A stretch of DNA of 64,000 nucleotides, taken from NCBI RefSeq assembly GCF_001577835.2, contig NC_029541.1, positions 2,413,141 to 2,477,140 of the forward strand, in the 5' to 3' direction. Under the pieces are notes generated by a model that searched no databases, had not been told where the DNA came from, and saw only the letters and a program-made list of their open reading frames with translations. Source of the stretch: Coturnix japonica. Lineage: Eukaryota > Chordata > Aves > Galliformes > Phasianidae. A program made the translations under genes and the position numbers. Shown here one piece after another: positions 1 through 12,130 of the stretch; position 1 is the first letter of the stretch, and each line of letters opens with the position of its first letter.

Positions 1-3000
1 ATGCCCCATCACAGCCCTGGGACCACTATGGGGACTGCCACCCGCTGACCCCCATTGCCCCTACACCAGCATTTGTATGACTTTGGAGTTCTTCTCCAAG
101 CTCAGTGGTTCTATGAACACATCCTCCATCAATATCAGTTAATATTTCAATACAGACTCCTTAATGCAGGCTGTGGGATTATAATTATGGCATCTTGGGG
201 TGAGTTACCACCAAGTCCCGAGTGTCACACAACACAGACCACACTCCTGTTAATCACACTGACTTAACGAGGAACTTCTTAGAGCTTTTCCACCTGCAAC
301 AAGTCTATGCGTACAGTTACAATACACGTTAATCAGCTTTGCATGTAATTAAGAGCCTGAATTCATCTGCATTCCATAAAGCAATCAGCAAAATAGCTTC
401 TACTTTATCACTCATTAGCTGATAGATACTCTGTTCTTAACTCAGTGAATTAAAGGCTCTGAGAGCATCCCAGCAGAGTATAAGCCCTGAGCCAACCCTT
501 GCAGCTCAGAAGCCCCTCAGAGCAGATCTCCATCCTGGACACATGGAACAAAGCACATCCCTCTGTTACAGAGGGGTTCTGGACACAGTTTTGAACACAG
601 TGCTAAATCAAAGTGATGTTGGTACTGCAAAAGAGAGCTTGGCTTATTCTCACACACCCAGGGCAGTGAGCAGACAGCAAAAAACCAGGCTCAAGCTATA
701 GAAGGATGCTATAATTACCTGATTGGAGGTAATTGCTGCACTTGTCATGAGCCAGTACAAAGAACATCAGCTGATATCAGCTTGCAATTGCTTCCATTTA
801 GCTGCACCAAACATTCATGCATTGGGAGATTCCTTACCTCACTGCTGGCAGCAATGCAGCCCGCTGTCACTCTGTAATCCTGTGTTTCAAAGGTTACTTC
901 AGTATTTCTGCCTGGGTGAGGAGATAGAAAGAAAGAGGGGTTTCAAATGCAAGCCAATAAGCCTGAACTATCTGTATTAGGGTTGCATAAGGCGATGCAT
1001 TTGAAAGCCACACTTCAGGGTATCTTTGCAAATGGCTTTGTTTCATTATCCCTGCTGTATTCTTTGCTTCAAGCAAAGATTCAAGCAGGCACCCACATAA
1101 TGCAGACCCAGGAACCAGAAGAAGTGGCCAAGAGCAGTTCATTTGCTGGGGATCACCCAAGCAAAGCAGCAAACACCGCTCAGCCCACCCTGAGCTCAGC
1201 ACAGCACAACCAGAAGGCAATCTTACCCTTATTTTCAATGGCCATACAAAGAGGTTGTGTTTGAGGCTCTGCTTTTGTTATGACAGCTGCTGGGCCATCC
1301 GAGTAGCACAGCACACAGCTGTTGGATTCATGTCTAAACTGCTCAGGATTTGGGAACTTCACTTTAAAGTGCAACAGAAATGGCCCCACCGTGCTAATTG
1401 CTTCAACAAAGCTGGATATTCATTACAGTCTGCAGCATACATGGGAATTTTGCTTTCGTCTTTGAAGAGAACTTCAAAGGGCATTGCAATAAAGGAGAGG
1501 TGGGGACAGAGAAGGGTTTAATCCTCAGGAACTTCTAAAAAGGCTTTTAGAGATTAAAACACGGTATGTTCCACCTCAGTAAAGAGAGAACCGTGTTGTC
1601 TCAGGTTACCCCCAAACACCTTCATTTTGGATAGGGGTTCCCAGGCAGGTCAGAATTGCATCAATTCCAGCAGGCAGCTTTGCTGGCTGTCACTAGAACT
1701 GCTGCTTCCCCTGGGGAAGCTCAGCCTTTCCCCCCTCACTCTAAGCCATCACTCTCTTTAGGTCTCATTCTATATGACCTCAAGCACAGTGCATGCAATG
1801 CACACACAGCACCGGTCCCAGCGTGGCTGCACATCACCACCACTCACTTTGCACATTGAGCTCCTCCACGTCATGCTCGGCTACGGTGTCCGTCTGTTGT
1901 CTTATCAGTGCATTGGATGTGCTCTTGGACATCTCTCCCATCTGCAGAGCTTTCAGGAAATAGAAGGAGAAAGCAGATGGTTGCTATTGCTTGAAAGACA
2001 TCTGCCAGCAGTTCCCCTCTCACATCACATCCAGTTCAAAAGGGCTTAGGACAACTTTAGGATCACTGCAACTGCTGGGATGGTTTCTACCTGTCTCAGA
2101 TCCCACCCAAAGACTTTGACGCTTTCTTATATAGCATCCACATAAAGATTTAGTAGCAATTGAACCAGTTAAACTCGTTAGCTATAACCAGCAATTACAG
2201 CTAAACTGAATAAAGCAGCACACATAGAGATTTCCAGAGGACCTTCATGTTCCTGCCCCACCATTTAACCAGTGTAACAGCTCACCCACCCCCTTCCCCA
2301 CCCATAGAGGAGCACAGAGCATCCCTTCCAGCTCAGTTTGCTAGAAGACGGGCTGTCCTCCCCCACTATTCCCACTATTCTCTACCCATTTCCTCTTTCA
2401 GAGCATTTCTGCAGCAGGATTTCATTTGCTCTCCATCCAGCTCCCTGTGGCAGCCCTCATTTACTTGATGCCTTCAGTGCTGAACCTGCTGCATTCAGAT
2501 ATGTCAGTCTAAAAGCAGCACGTAGAGGCAGATTAAATACAGCCAAGCAATTCTACCAGAACTAAGTTAGATGCCTCTGTTTATTTGACACAGCGTAAAA
2601 GGGGAAAAAAGCACACACAGTCCACAAATCAAAGATCAGCTTTGTTGGAGCTCTATGAATAAAATAGGATATTTCCAGCCATCCTCCTCCTGCAGCACAT
2701 TTCCATATATATTGCACAGAGTAAACGAATCACTTCTGGCACTGAAATATTGTGCATGACTGCATGCAACAGCTGCTCCTTCGCGCATCGGTCGCCTGTG
2801 ATTGGATTTTTATTACAAGATGTGCCATCCCAATGGGGGTGGAAATAAACCCCAGCAAGCACAGGCTGCTTGGCTTAAAGAGCAGGAGGAGGTACACCTT
2901 ATTTGCTTCCCCATACAAGGCTCTGGATCTCCCTTTTATGCCATTCCAGTCTGCTATCTGTACACACTGCAATCAGGACATGATAAAACACAACCACCTC

Positions 3001-3585
3001 AATGGCATTCAGGGTCTGTTTCCATTTTGGTGGCTCCTATCCCAAGAGACCCAAAATCCCAACCAGAGGCATAACGCTGTGATGAAGTGGGGGGTGAAGG
3101 GGGTCAGGATGATGAGGTTCACCCTAATTGGGGTGGCAGCAATCTAGAGGTGTCCCTTACCTGTTCACATGGCCAAGAGGAAGCCTGTTGTCTGAGTGCT
3201 GCTCATGGGCTGCACCCCTTCCCCACTGTGACATCGCTGCTCCCCACGGCAACCGATGGAGGAGTCAATGGGAAAGAAAGCTCTCCAAGGGGAAAGGCTT
3301 CAGTGGGAGCTAAAACCATCCTAAAGCATCGCAGGAGGCCAATATTGAGAGGCTGCATTGCAAGTGAATGCAAGGGGGGAGCTTATATAGAGGGGGGTGT
3401 TGGTGCTGTGCAAAGCCACAGCAGTGATGGATGCTTGCTCACTTAAATGCATGGATAGGCCCCTTTGTCTCAAAATCACAACAAAGGGGAAGCAGACCGC
3501 TCTGAATCTTTACCCACGTTATGTCTCTGCTCTTTTTATGCGTGTATTCCCCGAGCAGAGCAAAAAAATCCCTCCAGGAGTGGAG
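1..3585. other. Non-coding stretch, no gene recognised
   Basis: No exon, RNA gene or transposon was recognised here. Open frames are short (at most 131 codons), overlap on both strands and resemble no family known to me. The DNA is moderately AT-rich at the left (about 240-780) and becomes more GC-rich towards the tRNA gene. Diverged, unrecognised repeats cannot be excluded by eye. Confidence 0.5.
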
Positions 3586-3595
3586 AAAAATAAAA
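3586..3595 (-). terminator. Probable RNA polymerase III terminator of the tRNA-Trp gene
   Basis: On the minus strand, 24 bases beyond the mature tRNA 3' end, there are two T runs of four and five separated by one A. RNA polymerase III stops at runs of four or more T, so this fits a short trailer of about 25-33 nt. No earlier T run lies between it and the gene. Confidence 0.7.
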
Positions 3596-3618
3596 GGGAA
3601 CCTCCCGCAGGAGGACGG

Positions 3619-3690
3619 TGACCCCGATGTGATTCGAACACACAGCCTTCTGATCTGGAGTCAGACGCGCTACCGTTGCGCCACGAGGTC
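3619..3690 (-). tRNA. tRNA-Trp (anticodon CCA)
   Basis: This is an intron-less 72-nt nuclear tRNA gene. The seven-pair acceptor stem GACCTCG/CGGGGTC has one T-G wobble, and the discriminator base is A. The D-arm carries the box A motif TGGCGCAACGG. The anticodon stem TCTGA/TCAGA closes the loop CTCCAGA, giving anticodon CCA for the UGG codon. The T-arm GTGTG-TTCGAAT-CACAT contains the internal box B promoter and closes with one G-T pair. CCA is not encoded, as is normal in eukaryotes. From memory the sequence is close to other vertebrate tRNA-Trp genes, differing mainly in the T stem. An NRF1-like GCGCAGGCGC lies about 50 bp upstream. All stems pair, so it looks functional and not like a tRNA-derived SINE. 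Confidence 0.97.
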
Positions 3691-3992
3691 CCGGAAAACC
3701 GAGCCCTCCGCCTGCCTCCAAGAGCCTACGCTCCACCCCGCGCAGGCGCATAACTATAAATATTCAATCTCCGTTCCGCGACTGTCCCGTTACCGGATAA
3801 TCCCCCAAACCCCCCATTGCCACCCACCGGAGGCTCCTCTCATCCCAAAGGCTGACCCCAGAACCACCAAACCCCATTATAAACCCCCTTTACCCCCCTC
3901 CCAAACCATCCCCCTCAATGCATGGCCGCTGAATGCCTTTCAAGCCACCCGCCAGCTTAGCTACGCCCCCTCGGGCTGCACCACCGCCAGGA

Positions 3993-4106
3993 GGGGGGGG
4001 GGGGGGGGGGGGCTGCCCTCCCATCCCTTTAAGCCCACCCCCATCTCCCCCCCATCCCCGCCTTGGTCTGTCCCAATACCGGCACCCGCAGATTTAAAAG
4101 GGGCCG

Positions 4107-4148
<42 letters not shown>

Positions 4149-4165
4149 CCCCCCCCCCCCCCCCC
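3993..4165. repeat. Poly-G tract followed by interrupted poly-C tract
   Basis: A run of 20 G (3993-4012) is followed about 95 bp later by 39 C (4107-4145), one T and 19 C (4147-4165). The two tracts are complementary, so they could pair as a hairpin arm or each form G-quadruplex/i-motif structures on opposite strands. Polymerase slippage and sequencing error are common here, so the exact lengths are doubtful. Long proline or glycine open frames across it are composition artefacts. Confidence 0.95.
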
Positions 4166-4359
4166 ATGCTGAAAATGAAGCCCTTAGATCAGAGAGGAAT
4201 GATAAAATCGCTTTATTGCAACAGTCGCCAAGGCTGCACCTTTGGTTGTGCTCGTGCAGCCAGGATGGGAAAGTGCTGGCTTCAAAATGAAAAGGTTGGA
4301 GGGGTATAAATGAGCACAACCATATGTAGGTCCAGGAGCAAAAGTCAACAGTAACCAGT

Positions 4360-4783
4360 GTGGGATGGGATGGAAATGAATGGGTTGGGATGGGAAGGAA
4401 TGGGATGAGATGGAAATGGATGAGATGGGATGGGATGGGATGGAAATGAATGGGATGGGATGGGATGGAAATGAATGGGATGAGGAGATGAAAATGGATG
4501 GGATGGGAAGGAATGGTATGAGAAGGGATGAGATGGAAATGGATGAGATGGGATGGAAATGAATGGGATGGGATGGGATGAGATGAGATGGGTTGGGATG
4601 GGATAGGATGAGAAGGGATGGGATGGGATGGGATGGATGGGATGGGATGGAAATGGGTGGAATGGAATGGAATGGAATGGAATAAAGTAGAATAGAATAG
4701 AATAGAATAGAATAGAATAGAATAGAATAGAATAGAATAGAATAGAATAGAATAGAATAGAATGGAATGGAATAGAATAGAAC
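4360..4783. repeat. Compound pentanucleotide repeat (GGGAT/GGAAT/AATAG)n
   Basis: About 420 bp of five-base units. The first 300 bp alternate GGGAT with GGAAA/TGAAT variants; a short pure GGAAT block follows near 4655-4683; then come about 20 AATAG units (4684-4782) with a small GGAAT interruption. The gradient suggests expansion of derived units from one end. Long minus-strand frames reading serine-histidine-proline or tyrosine-serine-isoleucine are products of the repeat and not genes. Confidence 0.95.
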
Positions 4784-7700
4784 AGATCTGACCAACAGAC
4801 CAGTCCATCAATGCAAACCACAGTCATGATATGCATCTAGAATTCACAGTACAGTGCTGTCATTCAGACCCATCAGAGCAGAATACAACATTGGGATGTG
4901 TGTATTTCCAGCTCCTGGTGTGCTCTGTGTGGGAACAGTCCCCATCTCTGCTTGGAGGGGCTTTGCCCATTGCATCCCATGCATCACTGCCAGGCAGTCG
5001 GGTTCCAAAACTCTGTTCATTTATATGAAGAGGGCTGAAAACCAGCTCTGGGAAGTACAAGGTTTGTCATATAGCAAAAACCCTGATCTCCAAAGGTTGA
5101 TAAAATCCATACTCTAGAAATGTGCATAAATAATTTGTCCAGATAGGAAATACATTAAGAACGGACCTGCTCTGTGCGTTGATAGGTGCTTTTGTTTGCA
5201 AATGCCACGTTTATCTTCTCAAAGGGATGCACAGCTTTGCATTTGCCATTCACAGGGCTGACCTGGTCTCCTGTCTCCCCAAAGTCGAGAAAAGTCATTG
5301 AGTGGCATCACGAAAACAGACTAAAAATAGCTGGTTTCTATGGCTACTGAGGCTGGGAGACTCCTGAGGAACAAGTCTGGGTAGGTCCCTTCGTGATGAA
5401 ATCCAGGCAGTGGGATGAAAGGGAAGGACAATAAAAAGAGGTTGAATGCTTTGATCCTCCATAGACACCACAGAGCTCTGTGCATCCATGTGAGTGCAGT
5501 AACTGCAGCGATCAGTGCAGGTTTATTAGGGGGTGGGAGTCATGGAATTGTATAGGATCTGACATAAAACACCACAAAGATGCACTCAGGAATGGGGTTT
5601 TCTCTCTACTCTTTTCCCCCCTCTCTCATAAAACCTTTAAGAATGTGTTACAAGACTTGAAGCTGCGGCTTTTACACCTCTCTGCACCAGGAGGTGCCAT
5701 GGAAGCACTGTTTGGGTTCATTGGAAGGGGCTGAGCTATGGTCCGTCCATCCCCAATGTCTGAGTGCAATGGGGACCCTCCTCCTGCACCCACCCCCTCT
5801 TGGATGCTTTCCTTGGTGTAATAGGATTAAAGGAGGATTATTGCTGGTGGGAAGAAATGCATTTTTCAGGAGTGCTGCTCTTCTCTTCTGAAGGAACAAC
5901 AGTGAAAAGAATAAAAAGGAATAAGCCTGCAAAGCCACAGCATGGATGTCATGCAATGTGCACAGAGCCCAGTGGTGCACAAGAGGCAATGTGCAATGGA
6001 AAGCACTATTTACACCTTGCACTTCACACCCTTTGCATGAAGGTGACTGGGAGCTGCTCAACACTCAGCAGCCAATGCATGGGGGATTTGGCAGCCTCAG
6101 CTTCAGGATCAGATGGGAAAGAAAGTGCTTGGGAAGCATTGGAGGGACACCCTGAGTGTGCACTGCCTCCAATGTGGGTAGGATGTAGCTATTGTGGTGC
6201 AGGCATTATTGGAAGGGAGAAGCAAAAGCAGCGTGTGTGTGTGTCTGTCACTTGGGAGAGCAAGAGGAAATCCTGAACAAGAAGCAAAATCCCAGCTTAT
6301 AAAAAGGCCTGGGGTTGTGCAAAATGTGGGGGAGAGAGAGAAAGAGAGGCAGGGAAAGCGTTTCTCCACTGACAAGAGCTGTCAGCTCCCAGCCCTCACA
6401 GTCTTAGAAGCATCCCAGCCTTGTTAAAACGCTGCCAGTGGGGAGGGAAAAATAAAGAGGAGGGGAGAAAGAAAAAGCCCCACAACTTTGCTTTGGGAGG
6501 TGTGCAGCAACCTGGCAGGTTGGCTACAGAGAGAGGTGGGAAACAATATGCAGCTGAAAGGACCTTCAGCATCAATCTGGAGGTCAAGGCGTGATGATGG
6601 GGGAATCAAAAAGCACCACGAGCCGTTTATGAGCACAATAGAGGTCAATGCAGGAGCAAACCATTTTGCTCGGAGCCATGGTGGAAAACATATTGTTTTG
6701 CTCTGAGAGCTCCATCCATGCAGGGAGGTGGAAAGTTCACTTGAAAAATAACTGTAGCTCGGGTTTTTGAGCATTCAGGCTGCACCTGGTTAATTTATTG
6801 TGTTTTCACATGCACATGTAATGGGTGCGGGTGAGCATCTGCCTGTCTTGCTTCTACATCCTACATTCATTGTAGGAGATAGGACTGGAGATACAGGGAC
6901 AGCCTGAGCAAGCACAGAGCTGCCAGTGTGCAACCGTGGTGTGCATGGCATGAGTAGTGTGTGCATAGTGTGTGCACCGTGTGCATGGGCGTGCATCATA
7001 TGCAGTAAGTGCATAGCATGAGTGCAGTGTTTCCAGCAGAGCCCTCAGCTCATCTCTTAGCACCCAGGAGCCCCCATAGCACCCCCTCCATACACAAACA
7101 CTTTTGCAGGGCTGCTCTCTGTGCATCCAGCTTGACACAGAGCCTCGGAGCAGCTGTTAGCTGCACATCCTTTGCTGCCAAACTGTGATGGATCTGCAGT
7201 CAAAGAGGTTTAGCAGGGAGGGTTATGCACTAATGAACTGGGCCATCTTCCCCCCTCCTCCCCCATCCTCAATCCACAGCAATATCTGAGCCTCTGTAAA
7301 GCCTGACTGAGCAAAGCTGCCCATCATCTCTCTGTATCTCACCCTGCTGCTACAACAGCCCTGAGTGGGGTTATCACCCCACATCTTCACTAGGGGAAAC
7401 CAATTGTGTGCCCCCAGGTGGGGCACGAACAGCTGAGCCCAAACGTGGGTGCATCAGCATTAAGCTCGGTGGCTTCAGCTTCCCTGGGTGCCTCTGTGTG
7501 CACTGTAAAGTAAAAGGCTGCTGCAGCCTCAAAGCTCCCAGAGGACACATTACAGCCTGCATTAACCACAGCATTTCCCACTGATCTGTGCTGAAATCAG
7601 CTGAGCTCCACAGTGATGAAGGACAGGGAAACCTGGCCAATATGCTGCCCAAACAGCAGGGAAACACCCAGCAGGGCACCAGCCAGTTCACATCACCTGA

Positions 7701-10700
7701 GCTCAGAGAAGGGAGAAGCAAAATACCCCCATGGGGTAGGTGCACAAGGACCAGGCATTGCTGCCATCCCATAGCCCACATCCATCCGCTGCTTCCCACC
7801 GCAGCCCAGACCACAGGCATAGAGCAGAGAGGATTTAGAGCTCCTCAGCTGCACCTTCTGTTCTTGGCACTTCTGGCTGCTTTTTGTCCTAAATCTTTCA
7901 GATGAGAAAATAAATTACCGGCTGTATTAGATCTGGGTGTTGCCTGAGCCAACATATCTCCAAAGGAGAGCTGTCACTGGTGGCTACAGCTCTGTTTGTC
8001 ATGTGCAAATGCAGTCAGAGAGCACTGGGAAGGTGGAACTGGTTAACAATGGGGAGGTTGGAATTGCTCTCCAAGTGTGCTCACCCTCCTCCTTCAGAGC
8101 TCCAAGGGGGTGTCAGGCTGCTCTAGTCTATGGCCCCTGCTCCAGAGACTTGCTGTCCAAGTATTTGCCCTTCCCTATGGGTCATCCCTCCTGCTTTTCT
8201 CAATTCCTGGTCATGGCAGCACCAAGGCTTCAGTGCCTGAAAGGAGATCTTAAAGTTTGGGTGCAAATGGGGTCAGGGATGTGAGCACAACACTGAGACC
8301 CCAGCAATGTCCCCACATCTGTGGGAACCCCCCCCTTGACTGGGGAGGACATCTATGGGACACCCCCCGAAAGGCACAGAATATGGGGAGCTCCTGTATG
8401 GCTTTAACCATAGGTAGGAAGGATGCACAGAGAGAGTGGAGGGGAAATGGGGACCCAGGGGACCTCAGGAACAGCCACACAGTGCCAGGTGAAGACAGTG
8501 GGAGCAGGAGCAGCCCTCAGGGTGAGCATTTCCTACCTGGCACCCGTGGGTATCACTTTCAGCCCCCCATGATTGGATTCTCCATATAGAGAAGGGAAAC
8601 AGCAGGTGGAAGAGTTCAAGGATTTCTGCTCTGGAAGACACAGTTGTGCCAAAAATGTCCCTGCAGAGAACCCCTAAAGACTTGAGCTGGGGACTGTTGG
8701 CCTTTGTGTCAATAATGAACCAGCTCTTGCTGAGATGCCCTGCACAAATACCACCACCACTATGTCCCCTGCTGTTGGGGTGCAGAGGGCTCAGTGCATG
8801 TGGCAGGATGGCTGTAGCACCCCAATAATGTCTGCAACGCCGACTGGTGCCTCCAAGTTTGGACATTCTCATGCTTCAGCTCCCTCCTGGCCAGGCAGAT
8901 GTCTGCAGAGAGAAAATGAGCAGAGCTGCAGGCTGAGTGCATTAGGGCAGATGGAGCTCACAGCCCCACGCTGAGCCCCTTGACACCCCTTTGCCCCATC
9001 CCACCTCCACAGCACAGGGATCCCTGCAGAGGTGACAGGGGAGGGGACAGCCAATGCCCCCCAGCAGCTCTGATGTCCCACTCCTGTCCCTGCTGCTCAC
9101 ACCGCCGTCTCCTGCTCTGTGCAGGTTTCCTCCTTCTTCCTCTTCATCTTGCAGAAGCCATGCAGCCCACAGAAGCAAGCGAAAGTGAACTGGGGCATCA
9201 CCTGGAGCACCCAATGGGACCTGAATGGGGACAAGGAGAGGGAGAGAAATCAGGGCAGCTCTGACAGCATGAGCAGATATCCCCAAAATGGAAAACCTCC
9301 CACTGACACATCTCTCTACCCCACACCCAATGAAAAACAGTGGGATGAAAGCCACCCTCAGCTCCCATATAGATCTGGGGGCAATTGGGACAGATGTGAG
9401 GACAGCTTGCAGTGCTGGTTTGTAGCCCCCCCAGAGATAAGAAACCTGGGACCCCCCTGGCAGCACAACACCACAAGCACAACACAATGGGGCACAGCTG
9501 AGAGCTTTGTCCCCTCACTCAGTGTCCATTTGCAGCAAAGATGATGCCCCAAAGCACAGCCCTAATGATGAGCCAACAGCTGCAAAACGTGGTTATGCAA
9601 ATGAAAGGCTGCTTTCCTTAAGAAATAAAACACCACCAAACTGGCAGAAATGCTATCTGCAGCAAAACCTTTCTCTTCTCTCTGCTTTAAACCGTAGCAC
9701 TTGCACAGCTTGCAGGTGACCAGCCCTATGCCTGCCCCACATCACCCTCCAGCCCCACACAGACAAGGTAACGCACAGGGCCTCAGTTTATCCCATCTAT
9801 TAAAAGGGCACCAAGTTATCAAAGAGCCACATGGGAATCTCAGTGTATGAAATACTTTTGCATCCAGACCCACAGCCCAGCAAGGAACGAGCAAGGAGCA
9901 AAACCTGCTTCTTTCACTGTCCCCTCCCCAGCTGTTGCCAACCATCCAGGTACCTGCTGAGCAGCCCCCATATGAAATATTGCTACCTCTGGAGCTCACA
10001 AATAACAACAACAGGCTCTTTAATGAGTCTCTCTCTGGCTCTGAATGCCTCTCAGAGTAGCGGTGGGTCCCTGAGCCTCTCTTTGTGCTGTTGCTTTTTG
10101 TTAGGAGCCCAAGAATGGGATCTGGGAGGGAAGGGCTGGAGCTGAGGGCCATGGGGATGGTAGAACCTATGGCTTGGGGTGCTCAATCCAGACCCCCACA
10201 CACCACCAGATCCATGCATGGCTTACACCACGCTCCACACCATGACATCTTTATGTCCAACAATCTGTTCTTCATCAGGTGAATGGGTCTGTGCAGGATG
10301 TGCTTAGTCCCCTTGTGCCCACCCTCACTGTCCCATGCCACTGCATCTCAGTTCTACCCATACCCCAGTGCCACCCATACCCCCATCCCACCCACATCCC
10401 AGTACCACCCACATCTCTGTGCCACCCATGTCCCCACACTGCAGACACAAAGCATCTGGGGGGTCCAGTTGCCAGGACCCCCACAACCAGAAGGGACCCA
10501 TTGACAGATCCGGAGGAGTTTGTAACGTTGAGGCTTTTCAGGCTGACCCTCTGCCTCCCATTCAGGCAGCAGACAATGATGAATGAGCCCTAGAGAATAG
10601 AAGCAGCCCAGCTGAGGCCGGAGCTCCTGTTCTACTTGAAAAGGTGGAAAAAGGATCCTGAAGGAGCAAGGAATAATTAAAACAATAAATGAACCAGCTT

Positions 10701-11859
10701 GGGTAGCGATGACAGAAACCCTGCTTGATTTGCAAGGGCTGGGCTTGCTTCACAGCCCCACGCTGCCCTTTCTATTCAAGGCAGAAGATCCTTTGGATAA
10801 AACTCCTCTGCAGCAGAGAAAATGTGAGGAGCATTAAAAATGTAAAGCTCGAGAATTCTCTTTAGTCAACTGCATAACCCCAGGCCGTGTTTGTCACTGT
10901 CACGGTGATGAATTGGGAGCTGTCTGGAATCAGCATGCTCACTTTAATAATGTCACTTTCCTCCAGCCCTAAAAAATGTCTTTGCAAAGCAGCTGGACAG
11001 AGCCTATCCCTTAGCCTTGCAATTACCAGGCTGGGCTTTACTTTGCATCCACTCAATGCTCACAGTGCACGGAAATCTCTGCTCGTCCTCCCCATGTAGG
11101 GGTTGTGATGAGGGTGCACAGCGTGTACACAAGGGAGAGCATCAGCATCTCACCCCAGTGTTGCTTTCCAGCCCCACCCCAGCTTTGCTTTGCATTGCAT
11201 TGCTTTGCATCGCTTTGCAGCCTTTATTTGTGGGAGAACTGCAATCGAATGAGCTTTGGGTTGGAAAGAAAACAACGTTAAGTTTTGCATTTGAAACTCC
11301 GGGTTGTTTTTTTTTTTCCCCTGGGAAATGGGATCATTTGCAATGGAAATGGGTCTCTTTTATTGGATTTCGTTTTGAGTTTGGGGTTTTGTTGCTTTTT
11401 GTTTTGTATTTTATTTGGAGGGACTGAACAGAATTCAGTCATTTGTAATGAAAAGTAGAGAAGTTCCCAGCTATTTCATTCTGGTTCTCTTCTCATTGCA
11501 GCTGGGCGCTGCACCTCTGGGTGTGATGGATGCTATGGGGAACACAGGGGTTTCAAAGAGCTTTGTGGGTCACAACCCCACAGCTGCTCTGAGCATCACA
11601 GCACCACACGAAACCCTTCCCCCTCTCATTGCAGCCACAGCATCCACCCAATCGGTCCTTATTTCCAAGCCATCATTTCCTAGCATTGCTTTCACCCCCC
11701 TTTCCACTAACTGGGCATCACGCTGCTCACAGCCCAACCTAAGACAAAGCCAACTTCAAAGCAGCCTCTCTAATGAGCGGCAGAGCATTGGAAACCCAAC
11801 CAAGGGATGAAGCCGGCCAGAAAAGAAGCTCTATCCCTTTAAGGAGAGATAATGAACGG

Positions 11860-12130
11860 CCAGGCTGTTGCTTGGCATGTTTGCAGAGAAGCGCTAATTA
11901 AAACATCGCTTCTGTAAAGTATGCTGATCCCATTGATTCTTCCCCCCACACAGTTAATTTGCTGCTAGGAAGGCAAAGTCGCAAGGGCCCTCATTATAAA
12001 AATTTCACTGGCTGCAGCTAATGGTTGTAATTAATAGGTGCAATAAATTCCAAATGGGCAGCCGGGGTGTTCATTAGCTGCGGGCTGACTCAGCACCGGT
12101 GGCCTCACAGTTACTAAATAATCCATTTCC
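11860..12130. promoter_or_regulatory. Candidate enhancer-like block with homeodomain-type motifs
   Basis: An AT-rich island within GC-richer DNA that contains several TAATTA/TTAATT-type cores (for example TAATTAAAAC, GTTAATTTG and GTAATTAATAGG) together with TGCTGACTCAGCA-like and CAGCTG-like motifs. The density of homeodomain-type cores and the lack of repeat character resemble vertebrate conserved non-coding elements. This is inference from composition alone; no alignment was possible. Confidence 0.25.

Noticed and set aside
4029-4836. Long minus-strand frames of serine, histidine, proline and isoleucine repeats
   Set aside because: They are direct translations of the pentanucleotide array and the poly-C tract; several frames are open at once.
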